Assembly (NCBI GenBank): GCA_040954595.2
Contig: CM082584.2
Coordinates: 10,230,001-10,294,000 of the forward strand
DNA: 64,000 nt
Direction: 5' to 3'
DNA from: Balanoglossus misakiensis
Taxonomy: Eukaryota > Hemichordata
In this document: piece by piece, positions 1-15,200 of the stretch
Position numbering within the stretch: position 1 is the stretch's first letter
How the letters are laid out: each line of letters opens with the position of its first letter
Notes under the pieces: model-generated
What the model saw: the letters and a program-made list of their open reading frames with translations, nothing else
What the model was told of the DNA's origin: nothing
Database searches by the model: none
Position numbers and translations under genes: made by a program

Positions 1-34
1 ACCTTTCTTAATTACAACTGTACAAAGGCCTCAC

Positions 35-253
35 CTTTCTGTGATCTTGTCCGATGGAAGACAAGTACGCCATGATTGCTCTGAGACCCGCGTACTCTCC
101 CTGAGCTCCACTGTTGGGTTGAAACGAAATTCTGTCATAACCCGTGATCTCGCACAGATCCTTGGCCAGCTGTTCGAACATCATCTGATATCCCTTGGCT
201 TGCGATTCCGGCGCGAACGGATGGAGGTTGGTAAATTCCCTCCAGGTGACAGG
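35..253 (-). CDS. GLDC: GLDC exon 14 (last in window)
   Basis: Encodes [20 protein letters not shown], then [20 protein letters not shown], ending GQDHRK. The donor AAG|GTGAGG lies at the window edge, so about 380 further residues are expected to the left. Confidence 0.96.
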
Positions 254-3200
254 CTGTGAATCACACAACAAAATCAAAATGGTCGGTTCCAAGCAAGATC
301 TGGGACTCTTAAATTTCTTGCGTTTCACAGTTACTGCAGTATACATGATATAGTCCTCTACATCTTATTTTTACGGGGGAAGCCTATAATTCTCTCACCT
401 CCATTTCGGTTGTGCTGTTCAACTTCATTGTGCAAGAGCCGAGCGGAATCATAGAATGCACCAAAGAGACATCCTTGTTTTCTAAGATTTTCATGTATCT
501 GACAATCTGTGACTCGGAGTGGTGTCTGGCGAGAGAATAAAAACACAATGAAATGAAATCGAAAGATCATGGCCAATCTACCAAAATTACTCATCTGTGC
601 AGAGAATATATAAAAGCGTGAAAACATCACAGAAATTAGTTACATTTTATTTACATGTAATATCACATCTTAGAGCACCGTAAACTGTCACTTACGTGTT
701 AAAGATAGGATGAGTAAGATATTCCGTTGTTCTTTTGAATGGACTTTTCAGAATGCTCCCTTTCGGAACGTCTCCAATGCTCTCCGCTATCATTGCCTGG
801 AATCAGTAACCACGGTGACAGCATGTCAGCCATGAACAAAAAATGGAAACACCTCTCTGTGGTTTGAGAATTTCTTTGTGGGCCGCAAGATTCATGTCAC
901 TGATTCTGAATATGCTACGATACTCAATTTCTCATCACTATAGCAACCAGATTTGCCTGCAGAGACTGGCAGAGAAGTAGAGAACAGCTCCAACAATGAA
1001 AAGCATGTAGATCAGTTGACCATGAATTCAAATCTTGTATTTATATTTTTGAAAACAAAATGTCGAACTCAAATTACACCATATCCCTGTCTCTGTAATT
1101 TGTAATTTTAGAAGACGAATCAAGATCATTTTTGATGCTGCAGGATGTATCATTCTTCACTCACGCAAGATTCAGAATCACCAGTTGGCTCAATTACTAC
1201 ACAGGGAGTTTGCAGCATGATATATGGGTCCAATCATCCATGAAGTCAGCTGCAGACCTGTTTGGCAGACTGGCTGTGATCCTTTCTAAGCAATCTCCAA
1301 GCTGATCATTTCCCTTATTTATCTATGTACACTATACCCATGTTTAGATTTTGAAAATAAATATGAACAGAACACCTACTGCGGTAGAAGAAGATCCAAA
1401 TATGTACAGCAAATCATCTAAGTCTTCTTCCTTCACTGTCTCATCCAGTGAGACACCGATCTGAAAAATGGGACAATTCAAGAAAATATATACTTGATGG
1501 AATTGCCAAAAAAAAACCTTGCATAATGTATTTGAAATCAGGAGGAGAATATAATGCCAGCCTAGTGTCTACATGTATCTTTCACCTTTTTATGTATGGT
1601 CTCACGCATCTATAGATGGAAGTCTATAATGTTTTCTAGTATCACAGCTCTCAATGTGTGAACGAAAGACTGCATTTGCAGAAAGTAGTTACTTGTCGAT
1701 GCACTGTTAAATGTCACATTTGAATAAGATGATAGTAACAGCGTTGGAACGAAGTCGGTCTTAACGACCGCTTCACGCGAGGTATGAAGACATAGACTTA
1801 CTGCACCATCGTCGTATTGCCTCAAATTGACTTGTTTGTGGGCAGCTCTGTCCAACACATCATCCCTGCTGCTTCCACAGTTGACTTTAAGAGTGTCGAA
1901 GAAGACCTCATTCTCGATGATATGGCCTGCTCTCTGCACGCCTACATTAACGCAAAAACAAACAAACACATTTGTGAATGGAAGGCTATTGAGTATTTAT
2001 ATATTTGATATATTTTAAGCATTCCCTATGTTACTTTAAATGACCTGCAGAAGAACACCCAGTCACCTGAAACTGAAAACAGGTGTGAAGTACATTTGGA
2101 TCTGGATATTCCTGAATACAGGTGGCTGAGTTTTTCAAGAGTCAACTGGAATTCGTGATTACGTGCTTCACTCATTTCCATGTGTTTGCTGTGTACAGCT
2201 TGTTACTCGCCAGTTCACTTGACCTCACACGAACTGCACTACGCAGGAAAAAAATGTAATGCTTCACTACTGTCTGAGGCTTATGAAAACATTAATATTA
2301 CATATACCAAAAATCCTGTAAGCTTAAAAAAGGGGAGCCGCTAATGGGGTCTGTGTAATATCTCATGTGAGACAGGCTGAATTTCCCTGGGGACGGGATT
2401 ATCCGACTACTGGAACAAACGAGAGTTACAGTGCAGCTAGACAAACTTCTACCTCCAGGGACATTGTCAACTCTAACCTGCATTGTCTGTAGATATTATC
2501 TTGAATACACACGCACTGGTTTGGTTATCAAACTATAATGATTTGTATGGTGGATTACTTTCAAAGAGTGACATGATTATAGCAGAGTTTTCCAAATTTT
2601 TATTTTATCAGACATGGAATGTCAAAGGTCACAGGTGTTTTTGAATACAGAAGTGTCTATAGAGCCAGCTTTATGCACATTGTTTCATTATTTCACAGCA
2701 TTTCCATCATATCTCCAGAATTAAATAAAAACTGACAGCTAGGACAATATCCCATATTTTTATTACACACAAGGGACGGGGATCTCAGACTTTAATGTTG
2801 CTGATACCCTGAGAGCATCATCAATATTACGCTCAGACAATAAAACCTCCTTTGCAGGCTTTCACGCTTTGTCTATTAAATTTATTACACTGTCTACATG
2901 CAATTTCAGTGCTTCTCCATGTCTACCTAATATCACCTTTTGCTGCATCATGTGACTGACTCAGCCAATCACAGCACTGAATATCATGAACAAGATGCAT
3001 ATTGGGTCCTTGCATTAATGGCACATATACATGCCAAATTAAATGTGTCTGTGTATCCTAAGCTATTTGACTACAGAAAAGCGGTTTGCAACATAGATTA
3101 TTGCACCATGACCAAACTAAAATTTACCTTGTGCCAAGATGTGTGTCCCATGATGCACTCTGGTTGCCAAGTGTTTCAGTCCCTTAGGTCCATGGTAAAC

Positions 3201-6200
3201 AGCGAACATGGCGGCGATATTTGCAAGAAGTGCCTGTCAATAGTGGAAGAAGAAGAAAAAAGTCAAACTTCTTCCCTCAGCAGTCAATTCTTAAAGCTCC
3301 AACATTAGAGCTGTTTTAATTTAGATCCCCCCTCACTATCTGGTAGTTCTAAGACAAGGTAGCCAAGGTCCAATGTGACAGACGCTGGATTCTTCTGTTG
3401 CATGATTTCAGATCTTACAACAGCACCAAAGTGTATCAACCCTGAACTCACCTGAGCAGTACAGATATTACTGGTAGCTTTGTCTCGTCTGATGTGCTGT
3501 TCTCTGGTTTGCAAGGCCAGTCGGAAACATTCATTGCCCGATGAATCTCTGTAAGACATCAAAAACACGTTCAGAATTAGAAATATCTTGAATTATAGTT
3601 GTTCTAGACTTTTCTGTTAATATATCCTACAGCATTAATTTTTTAGTAAAGTTTACAGAAATACTATGGCTGTACACAATCAATTTTGACTCAATTTTTT
3701 TTCCCCTGCTCAAGCACGTCATCATGCATATACAAATGACACATTTTTGATGACCACCAGGGATTTCCATCCATTATCCAATTCTACTCCGAAAGGTTTC
3801 CACATTATTTCTGGATCGCGTTTGTAGATTTAAGACGCCATTAAGAAAATTACTGCACTTCTGTAAATGTCTTGTTAAAAGAAAAATACTTGTGTATGTG
3901 ACAAGCAAATTACTCACAATGATTTAAGTACTGGTTGAAATAATTACGCACACAGTTGTTAGAATTGCCTTTGTGCCTAAACAGGCCCTTTTTTCTTCAG
4001 TACATGTGATTTCACAAAAGCAGAGTGGTGTGGTCTCAATTAGGAACAAACACGTCATTAAGAAATTAAATTCTACTCACGCCAATTTTAGACGTGCTAT
4101 TTTTTAAATGACTGACAAAACGTTGAAGCAGCCGCAATGACGGAAATACATTTATCAAAATGAACCAGCAAGTGACGGGAGTCTTGACAATTTACCAGCA
4201 TCTTTTCTGATTTATAATTTTGACTGCACACTGACTTGGTGCCCCACTCAAAATATGAGCTACCTTTCCAGACAGAACAGAGAGCAGGCATTCAAATCTC
4301 AACATCAAACACCACCTGGGCACTACACTGCATTGAAGACCTGTCACCTCCTGTAACAAACTATCAAAGCCACTCATTCAATTTGTCGCCAGAGAGAGCC
4401 TATAAATGATGAGGGCCTACTGAGGTCGTGCACTTTTAACATCGTTTTGACAACTTGTGTCGGCAACGGTGGAGGATGAAAATTGCCAATTACACACCAA
4501 AAGCCTGCGTTTTTGCATGATTCAGCAGGTTCCATTCAGTTGCATGTAATTCCAGCAATAAGCATGGTAGTACAACAGTAAAAGATTACAATCGCACGAT
4601 CTCCACTATATTGAAATTGTTTGTTCATAATTAGATGAACAAACAATTTCAATATAGTGAAGCTCACCCACACGATGGGAACAAGCATATAATGTTTATA
4701 TATTCATTTGCTTCTATGCATCAACTCAGACACAACCAACCACACACTGTACCAACGTATTGTTCATGTAGTATCTGACTCATCAAACCCATCTAGCGTG
4801 AACACGCACAATATTATCAATTTGCAAGTTCATCAATTCCATCTGACACCAATCAATTCATCCCGACTAGCTGGCAATTACTTCTCAAGGACTGTTCCTT
4901 CTCTCAGGGGGTTCTGAGACGTGTCTGAGCTCTCATGGGTGATCTAGTCAGCCATAAATAAAGAGTGATGACAAATGTCAACCTATCCCCTTATCATCTA
5001 CTCAGTTCTTGCATGTGTATGTGCAATGATCAACCTATGTAACAGTGAAATTCATGTAACTGAATCAAATTTTTTGTATTAATATTGGTGTACTTTCAAA
5101 TGCACGCTGTATAGCACAGAATCCCGTGACTTCAAAAATGACATTGACGTCTTCAGTCCCATGACCTCCTAATTACTCTCCAAAAACCAACATTATCATT
5201 CTACTTCAAAGAAGAACCGTCACAAAATTGACAAGATAACAATTGGCATTGGGAGGATTCATCTGAGGATTCCATCCAGCACACTGCATTATTAATTTGC
5301 TTGATTGCAAACATCCCTTCCCTGAAAAAATAATCAATATTTCTCCAGGCATTATTGATTTCATGCTCTGTTGATATTCAATGGGCATCCTTGTATAAAC
5401 TCTATGGCTTTGCCACTACGTGCGAGTGAATTTATCTATGCACTCTCTGTTTTCTTTTCTTCAATTCAAAGTTGTAAATAAATTATTTCAACAGCTGCAA
5501 AGTGTAGAAATGTGAGACGATCGAATAAAAATGGCAGCTGAATTTGAATTCACGCCAAAAACCACCACACTTAAAAATTCAGAGAAAAGATGTCCTCAGT
5601 TTTGTTTTACCATTTTCCCCATTCCATTTAATATTTATATCAAACTTTCCTTTTCAAGTTTATTATTTCTATGTCAAGGGCACCTGCACCTTTTAAAAAG
5701 TCGTGGCAGTAAATATTGCATCAGCACTACGCAAGGGTTATTCACATCACATCTTTGCTTCTCACAAAACGCTTTGAAAGCCGACAACAGAAATGCCAGC
5801 TGAAATATCGTGTACTACTTATCCAACGGTTTCAGAATTGAAATTCAAACCACTTTCTGTGAAACCGAAATTGAAATTCGTCAATCGTGACAAGCGTTTG
5901 GTGAATACTCTACGTTTGTCTTCATGATCTTGAAATCGGGCAATGAATAGAGAAGCGAAGCCAGGGGATTGAAATGTCCTTGTCAGGATAGTGAAATTAA
6001 ATAGCTGTACTGTTTGAATTTCTCATTCATCTCATCTATTGTGGAGATCTTCTGCACATACATGGCGTTTTATGAAGAGACATCAAGTCAAATTGACAAA
6101 GCAACCAATTTAATAATGTCCAACACAAATTAACCTTATTCATTCTGAAGGCTATTCATCTCTACAAAGAAAGTCAATTTGTGTGACTTACTGATCAGAT

Positions 6201-9200
6201 GTCAAATATGCAAGTCCTGGCGTGGTTTTCACCACAAATAAAGCATACAAAAAAATCGCGTCAAGGACACGGTGGTCCCATTGAGTGATTACACAAGAAA
6301 AAGTCAACACCGAAGTACATGGCCATATACAGACAGACAGAGACACACACACACATAGCGAGAGGTCAATGGGCAAACACTGACTGACCCATAAGCTGCC
6401 AATGGCACATGTACTGTACATACACTAAATAGAACAGCTGGCCTCTTTAAAACTTAGCCAGTTATGTAATCATTCAGGAATTTGCTGTGTTTATATGAAT
6501 CACAGAGGGGAGTTCCTGCCTAATTAAAACAACTCAATAAAGTAAATACACACCACTTTGCAAAGCAATCTGACCAGTAGTTCTTGAGTTACATCCATCC
6601 ATCCATACAGACGCAACCGATCCCATTGTTGTTGGGTCCCATTGGTATGTAAATTGGGACCCAACAACAATCTAATATCGGACTGTCAACACAGAGATCT
6701 GATGGGATGATGAATGCCAAGATGAACTGTATGGCTCTCAAATCACAGCAAAAAAGGCGATACAAAAGCTTGGGGTGTGTTGCACTGACCTGCGTTAACA
6801 GATCCCGTGAGGAGTACGGTGCCCAGAGTGCTAACACATCCCCAATACGAACTCATGGACACAAACTATTTACATTTCTAGGTCCAAAACTTTAACTACA
6901 GTGAGACAAAACTGTTAGGCTTTTCTCATATTTAAATCAAGTATTGAAATGCAAAATAAAGTGTTAAAATGCAAATTAAGACCGACAGGAGTGGTTCTTC
7001 TTTTCTCCAATGAAGTTCAACTTTGCTCAATGGGCAAACACTGACTGACCCATAAGCTGCCAATGGCATATGTACTGTACATACACTAAATAGAACAGCT
7101 GGCCAAAAACAACATGTCAAAAGCCCATAGATACCAGACACGCACATTAACATATTACATTGTTCTTCAAAATTAGTTTCCATTGTTTTCTAAATAAAAA
7201 AGTGGAAGTGAACTTGCTGTAACCTGCCCTTGGTATATCCAATTATGTAGTCAAAGGAAGGAAGTGCCATTGAAATTATCATGTCCACCATATTGTCTTC
7301 CTCCCTTTGTCATGTTCATAATAACAGTCACACATCAAACATTCATGTTGATCATTTGTCACTGCCTTTGTACACCTGGAATGTTTCCTGTTTACACCTT
7401 TCCAACTGTACAGCCGGTCTGAGTGTCCATAACAACAGGAAGTGATGATGTCCGACATGTCGACCACGCCAGACTCATGCCGAATTCACATGTTCATAGC
7501 ATGACAGTAATCAACATTTAGTCTCTCAGTCCACAATTAAGGCACATTGGATGATATGAATGTACATCAGTTTTTTTTTTTTTTCCCTTCTGCTATAAAA
7601 GCAAAGTGAGATCCACAACAAATTTTAACACAAATCCACTGTTGTAATGCCCACTAACACTAAATTGCAATACGTGCCACAACTCTTACCTGGTTACGCC
7701 AACCATACGTCCTGGGATCAATCTCTTCAAATTGTCCTTGACAGCAAAGAAACCGGCGTGTGGGCCACCGTAGTTGAGTGGCACACCGAACCTCTGGCTG
7801 CTTCCCAGCGCGATGTCCACACCAAATTCGCCAGGTGGTCTGAGGATGGTCAGAGCCAATAGATCGGTGGCACACACTGCCAATGCCTGCCAAGAAAAAA
7901 AGATCACATACATGTATATTGGATTTTAATTTTAGACTGCCCGACTGCAATCAGATTTCAGTCATGTGCACTGAACATCAAACAGATCTCCGGTACATCC
8001 AGATAGCTTTTAATGAAAAAACATAGAGTAGCTCGGTTTGCCAAGTACTTCTTGTTGCCAGAGGCAATAGACAGGTGATTACTCAGAGAAAGTATATGTA
8101 CGAAATCAATAAGTTTCCGAGGTGGAGTGTTTTCATTCGGAGTCTTCCTTATTCAAGTGTTAGCTGATATTACACCCATCAGGTAATTCAACCTGCAATA
8201 CAACAGTCTGGAAATTTTTCCACTGACTCTTGGAGTTCAGGCAGCATGCGCCTCTTTAATATAGTAAAGAACTGAAAGGTATCAAGGACTTTCATCTTTT
8301 TAAAAATCTGTTCCCTTGGCACATACTGGCAGCGTAATTCAGAAAACAGCCTCTAACTATTTTAATCCAAATCTGAACGACTGCTCAGAACTTGTTTAAC
8401 ACACGTCAGCAACCTTTCAAAATATCAGAGGTGACAGGCCAGCACCTGATATGTACAACGTCCATCTCCCTCGTCCATTTAATTTCCTCAGATAAAATCT
8501 CTCAGATTCAGCTGCTCGCCTTGGTTACATCAATCGATGTTCATCTCTTCCTCCTTGATTTGCTCAGACGTGCTGATCCAGGTTTTTGACATGCAACTCA
8601 GCACCTGCTACGACTTCAGAACAACTAAACTGACATGGCCTGTTTTCATCCCAGTAGACTAGTGTTGTCTCCGCCAAAATGACATTTCATCGATCGACAC
8701 CCATGCACTGTTATTTATCAACACGAGTTTCAGCGATAAACCAGCTGCATGACAACACCTGAATTGTGTGATCTACAAATAGTTCTGAATAAATCATACT
8801 GATGTACAAAATCACAAACACCCAGCAAAAACCACCACCTGAGGGTTAATATACTGCTGGCTGTGAAAATATCAGCTCAACATAATATCATAAATTTTCC
8901 CCATATGAAAGGGATTATTGATTCTGTAGCTGTCTAAATTATCTTTTCCACATGAAAAAATATAGGCCTATGCAACAAATTTTTGAAAAAAGCACACTTC
9001 AATGTTTGCATTTTCGTATAGCCTTCATCTGCAGACAGCATTTAAGTCATCATTTTCTAAGATTACAGTCAGTTTCTGACTGTCATCAAAGTTGTAGCAT
9101 AACCTTACTTAATCCCGACCACCTGACAACCCATGTTACTATTCAACTCACATTTATGAGTGAACCCACATCTGACCTGTGACATGCCAATTCACTGTAT

Positions 9201-12200
9201 CATTGCTCATCCAACCTCCTTCCTATCAATCCTGCATATGACGTGAATACAAAAATCGTAGAAGATATTTTCTACTAATTCATTATACAGGAATAAAGGG
9301 CATAGAGAGGTTTAACTTTAAGCAACATTTCTATCTCAAAATGATCAAATATTCCCCAACTGCTGAAACACCTAACGTTCCCAACCAAAATGAGCAAATC
9401 CGGATTTATTAAACGACACAGGGCAAAATGCCAGCTAGCTCTGACCTTTATTTCAAGAAAAACCTCGGGTTAATGCAATTAAAAATTTAGTAACTGCTAC
9501 GTGATCAGCTCACAAAGGAAATCCCAACATTTCCCTTGCATTACCTTGGCTGTGCTATTTATAAATGCTGAAGGAATGGTAACCTAGCAACATGGAACTT
9601 TCACCACACAAGTGTGTGTCCCAAAATGTCAACCTCCCGTCCCTGAAAAAAATGATCGGGATTACTTCATGATGGTCATGCCATGCACGGCCTTATAGCA
9701 AGGATTCTGTGAGGATGAAAGGATTAGGAGGAATTTCTGAAGGAGAAAGCTGACTACTTGTCAGGTTTTCCAGTTTATTGCAGATATAAACAGCACGCGC
9801 ACATCAAATCAGTATACCCACACACTCATTCAAGTCATCGGCATGATGAGAAAAAAAACTACATTTAGGATCTCCAACATCCTTTCATTTTTGACAATAA
9901 TAAAAAGTGCTGTGTCCCTGAAATTTGCTTTTAAGCCAGGTTTGGATCAAAGCGGGGTTTCCTTTCGCTTTGAGAGCAGAGAGCTATGATACAATAGGTC
10001 TTGACATCTTGTCGCAGCAGATGTAAACAGGCCTTGACATCTTCGCTGCAGCTTCAAAAACGGCTGCCAAACTCCATCAAATTCAAGACGTGCCTACTTG
10101 ATGCATTCAAAACGAAGCTACACATTATTTTCGAGTCATCAATTTTTTTTTTTTTTGCAGTCGTTTGATGAAACCGAGCTTTCTTCAACATGAAGTGGTT
10201 TGCCTGTCTGTGGAGACTGACACCCCGCTACGTTCAGACAGCCGACTCTAAAGGTGGAGTGTCTCAGCTAAGATTGTGCCTTGTTAACTGATTAGAGTCT
10301 TAAAAACCCCTGCAGCTACGCAACTACAGCAAGTATAATGGGTTTTCTCGCAGTATCATTGTCACAATACAGAGACTAATAAGCGCTAGCTCACAGGGCT
10401 TTTTTGTAAATACTTGTGCGTGTACCTTCAATACCTTCACATGCATTTTTCATTATACTACATATGTTGTACATCATTTCTTTTATATAATTTCTGTAAC
10501 CACACAAAAGAAACATATTTGGGATAAATTCAATCCAACAAAGTGACTCTCACGACCAGAACTGGGGATTTTATTGTCACAGTGGCAAATTTCATGGGAA
10601 TACTGAAGAACGAGACAAGTCATGCATGTTGTATGTAAACCAAAACAGATGATATTTCGGTGAATATGCAAATGACCTACCCCGTTGGCGTGTGCAGCGT
10701 CTACCAATTCCGTGAAATCGATGATATTTCCATTTGTGTCCGGGTACTGGAAGAGAACACCACAGAAGTCCCGGTTGCTGAAATCCATGTCTTCAAACTT
10801 GGCTGTCACAATTTCAACACCAATGGATCTATTGGATGAAGTCAAAATGTCGATTTTACTCAATCAAGTAAGGAGGTAGTCATCAAAAACGTACATCATC
10901 TCCAGACCATTAATTTTATCATCCTCTGAGATTCAAATCAAACTCTAGAATCTGACAGACTCATCTCACACAAATCAAGGGGGTGAGAGGGTTAATGTAC
11001 AAACATAATTTCATTCACAAAATGCATAAACAAACCAAAATATACTGAATGGGTGAACACACTTAATCAGTCAGAAACTTTGCATTTTAATGGAAGTGAG
11101 GCATAAATAAATCTGCAACAAAATATCACAACCACGAAAATATTCAGCTGAATTATAATTAATCATTTTAAAATTTATTTGATGTGGGCGGATCTTTCTC
11201 TGATGTGAATATTTTCAACAATATTATGCAAAACGACACTACTACATGTGTCTAACACATTAGTATTCTACATGGAACCTCTATGTGCTCGTTTAAGAAA
11301 TTTGCATCAATTAACTCAATTACGATACCCATCTGGAATAAAGTGCAATCATTCAGGCATGAAATCGTGACTTCGCAGAAAATGTGATAAGTCATGGTAA
11401 CATAAAAAAGGTTGCATGCAAACTGAACGTTTTAGAAATTTTTTACATATGAAAGGTGTGCAAATGGCTATTAGAGAGCCACACAAAAAAGAAAGAAAAT
11501 ACCATGGTACTCTAAGATATTTGAATAACACACAATGGAAGTACAGAATCCCTGACTTCGACGAGATTGCCAAACAGATTACCCTCAGCGGGTAATAAGC
11601 ACATTTTTTTAGAATACTATTATTAAAGTCAGCAATTTTGCAATGCACACTCATATTCTTTAAATATCTGTTTAATTTACATTTTTGTGAAGTACAGTAC
11701 GCAAGTCAGTGTCTATGACCGGCAAAGGCTTGGAATTTTTTTTCTGTCGTGTTGTGTCGTGTCATGTTGTTTTATCGAGTCTGCATAATGACTTGATACC
11801 GTGTCAACTTGACCAGTAATCAGGTTAGCTGTCTTTCGGGAAAACGCGCTATCACATCGGCAAGAGGGAATTCCTTGGAAAATAACTGTCTGTCTCAGTT
11901 TCCTAAACTGGCGCAAACCGAAATCCATCACGGCAAATTCCCAATAATTACTGACTTGTCAACACTTCAATGGAGGCTTGACAGTTACAAGTAGTCCCCA
12001 CGGTGTCAGTCAGATGGATGCATTCGCAGTAATTAAACAGCTTTGCTGTACAGATCAGCAAGAAGGGCGGACAGGTGAGATTGTCCTGTCTGCCCGGAAT
12101 GGAAACACACACGGAATGCTATCTAAGGGTCCGGATTAGTATTCCATGCACAAAGTTAGGAATGGAACGAATATTGATGGACAGACGCACTAAATCCTGA

Positions 12201-15200
12201 TATGTCCTCCCATTTTACTTGAGATTATACAAGAATAGAAAAAGAAGATACAAAGCTAATTTTTCTCAATCCTGTGTGACTGTTCAATCCCTGTTTCACA
12301 AACCCTGCATGAAATATTAGATTGTAGAATGGATAATGATGTCAAGCTGCCCCTGGCATTTTTCCCTGCAGTGTCCGTTTTATTTTCCCAGAAGTTTCTC
12401 CATGACTCATTTCATTTTCCCACAGACCGCCTACATTGAAAACCACCATTCATTTTAATATACATTCCGGCACTTCAAGGAAATGAAGACCTCTTGCAAA
12501 ATTGCCACAATGAATTACAAACACCCAACACAGTATCGCAGTTCCTGTAGAAGTATATTAAAGGAAAATACAGCTGGCCCGTGTATTTTTTTTTTCTGTT
12601 GAGGATATCATCACTGCATTGACCCCGTTTGAACCGATATGCCATCATAACTATTTTCTATAATATTCAATCCTATTATTAGACCTCCGGATGGTCTAAT
12701 CTCCCCTGGCTTTGTTCAATTTAGCGGATATATTTCCATGGCGACTAATACTAATACAGTAAGCTGGACCGTCGCTATGGAGAGTAATTCGCCAGTTTGA
12801 CGGTAGCCGGTTTCATCTAGGGCCATTATACTTACGCTGCTCTGGTGTTGACTACAGCCTGAGTCTGAGGGTGCAGCCGTGTGTCCATGTAAAATCGTCT
12901 TCTCTTGTTGTGCCTGTGAAAAGTATTAGGAAACACGAGATCTCCATTAGTGGATTAATTGCTCTACATAATGCTTTCCCTCGTACTGCAGCGCTTTAAG
13001 CTGTGACAAACTGAATGTTGTGTAAAGCTTTAATATCAGGTAGTACAGCAATACATGTAAATCACATAAAGTTTACAGAGGTCCACAGTAAACATACACA
13101 CAGTCAAAGGATAGTAAAGACAAGTCATGTACATAATCCATACATCCATTTCACTACTTTTACTACCGGTCCTGTCCCTGTGATATTTCAGATCCATACA
13201 ACAGCAAGCTCTGACATATACATCCCCAATCACTCAATTCATATCAATCTAAATTAATCTTTGTTTTCATTAAGTCACCCGTCATTCTTGGTCAAACCCA
13301 ATGATTGGCAGGTTTTCTTCTGTTAACCACTTAGTACGTGTAGTTGTATTGTAAGGAATATCGTTGCACATAAAGGAACGACAACTAACATTTTACTTTG
13401 TGTAATATTTAATTACATTTTCACAAAGCACAAAGGCTTGAGCGAGCCCCACCAGAGAAATGATTGACAATGTTATTGAGACATAATGGCAATATGTGAG
13501 GGACACTCACACATGTGTTTTAATAAGAACACCAATTACATGTACATTACATACTGACATTGGCTTTTCATTTAAAATCGACACAGTCACTCTTGTGTTA
13601 ACACATTCTACATTTGTGTTTCAAATTATATCCTGGGCTGACACTCACGAAGGAGTCGTGGAAGGTAAAGATATCGCACACAGCAGTTATACTGAAATGT
13701 CACGATATATCCACTCGTCATGACCTCGGATATATAGAAGTGTGCAAAATTAATGTTCGTTACATTGGGGGATTTTAAGCACTGGTGCCTTAGAAGGTCA
13801 AAACAATTCCCAAATGCGTATAAACTGTCAATTCATATCAAATAGTGATACAAGGTATTACTGACACACAGCAGCTGATTTCCAACTTCTAAATAATAAA
13901 TGACTTACATAAAGACATCCATGGCAGTGAAAATCTGAACAAAACCTGCAGACTGAAATTTGAACCACAGCTGCATCGGCGGACCGATTACGTTGATCAG
14001 ATAGCATGTCACTGACAATAACATCATCTGGAGATTTCCACTTTTTTTCAGGTAGGAATCACCAGGCATATTGGAAGCATGCATTAATATTTCAAGCAGA
14101 TAAGAAATCCATCCTGGGAAACAAATTTCTGTATGAATTATTAGAAACAAGCATTGTAGGCATAAATGTAGCTATTAATATTGTAATAATACACCGGTCG
14201 GTCCTCATCAGTGCAGTTTGAACTGAATGGCCAACTCATCTCAAATTGCTTTTTATTTTTTATTTCATTTTTGTCATGGCATGATGCATTCATGTTGGAA
14301 CAGGATAAAGTATGAGAAGTGTCGATAAGGGGTAAATTGACTCAGGGAGGAGGGGGAGACAGAGAGAGCAAGTAAGAATTCCAATCTTAGTTATTATTAC
14401 ATAATATGTCTCTCATCTGTTGCGACAAACAGCAAAACCATACAACCTTTATGATGGCACCAAATACGGACACAAAAACTGAATCAATTGTCCAAATGTG
14501 AATGCCAGTAAGTAGTGGTAATGATGCGAGTAATACGAGCTCGTATTGAAAGGTGGGATCCCTGTCTTTTACAAATGAGGTACTCTCATACATACAACTG
14601 CAGAAGTAAATTGATTCAGGTACTCGCTCTGTGTACAACAGTGCCACACAGGAACTGGAAAATCATTATCGTGAAATGGCAATTACACGTTGCCAAATTA
14701 TCATACATCAAATGGTTGCTGTGGTGTTGTTTACACACTATAATGTTTCAGGTAACATTATATTTTGCAGGCTTTGACGTACATACATGACTACATACAG
14801 ATGTGTGTACTGTACCTTGGAGCCAATTACATCTGGTCTCTCGTCAACCAATCACGGCTCCTGTCTCTTACCTGTAACAAACTGCCATGGCTTCTGCGGC
14901 GGCAGTGGACTCGTCCAAGAGCGATGCGTTTGCAATATCCAGACCCGTCATGTCAGCCACCATGGTTTGATAGTTCAGCAAACTTTCCAATCTGCCTTGA
15001 GCAACCTCTGGTTGGTAGGGTGTGTACTGTGTCGTCCTGAAAAAAGACATCAAAACTTCAGAAATTTTTCTTTTAATTTAATGACTGATGTTCTCACAAG
15101 GGCCTGGCACATGACAGTCAGAGGCCTGGAACAGAGCTGATTGCAATGTACATTAGAAACAGGCAGTCACTAGACAGAATCAGAGCTAGTTACATCCCTG

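Larger units (their letters stand above)
3549..7689 (-). other. GLDC: GLDC intron 7, repeat-bearing
   Basis: The largest intron, about 4.1 kb. It holds a perfect hairpin at 4604-4659, a 78-bp direct repeat at 6366-6443 and 7027-7104, and a second perfect hairpin at 6625-6671 between the two copies. No coding sequence recognised. Confidence 0.8.
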
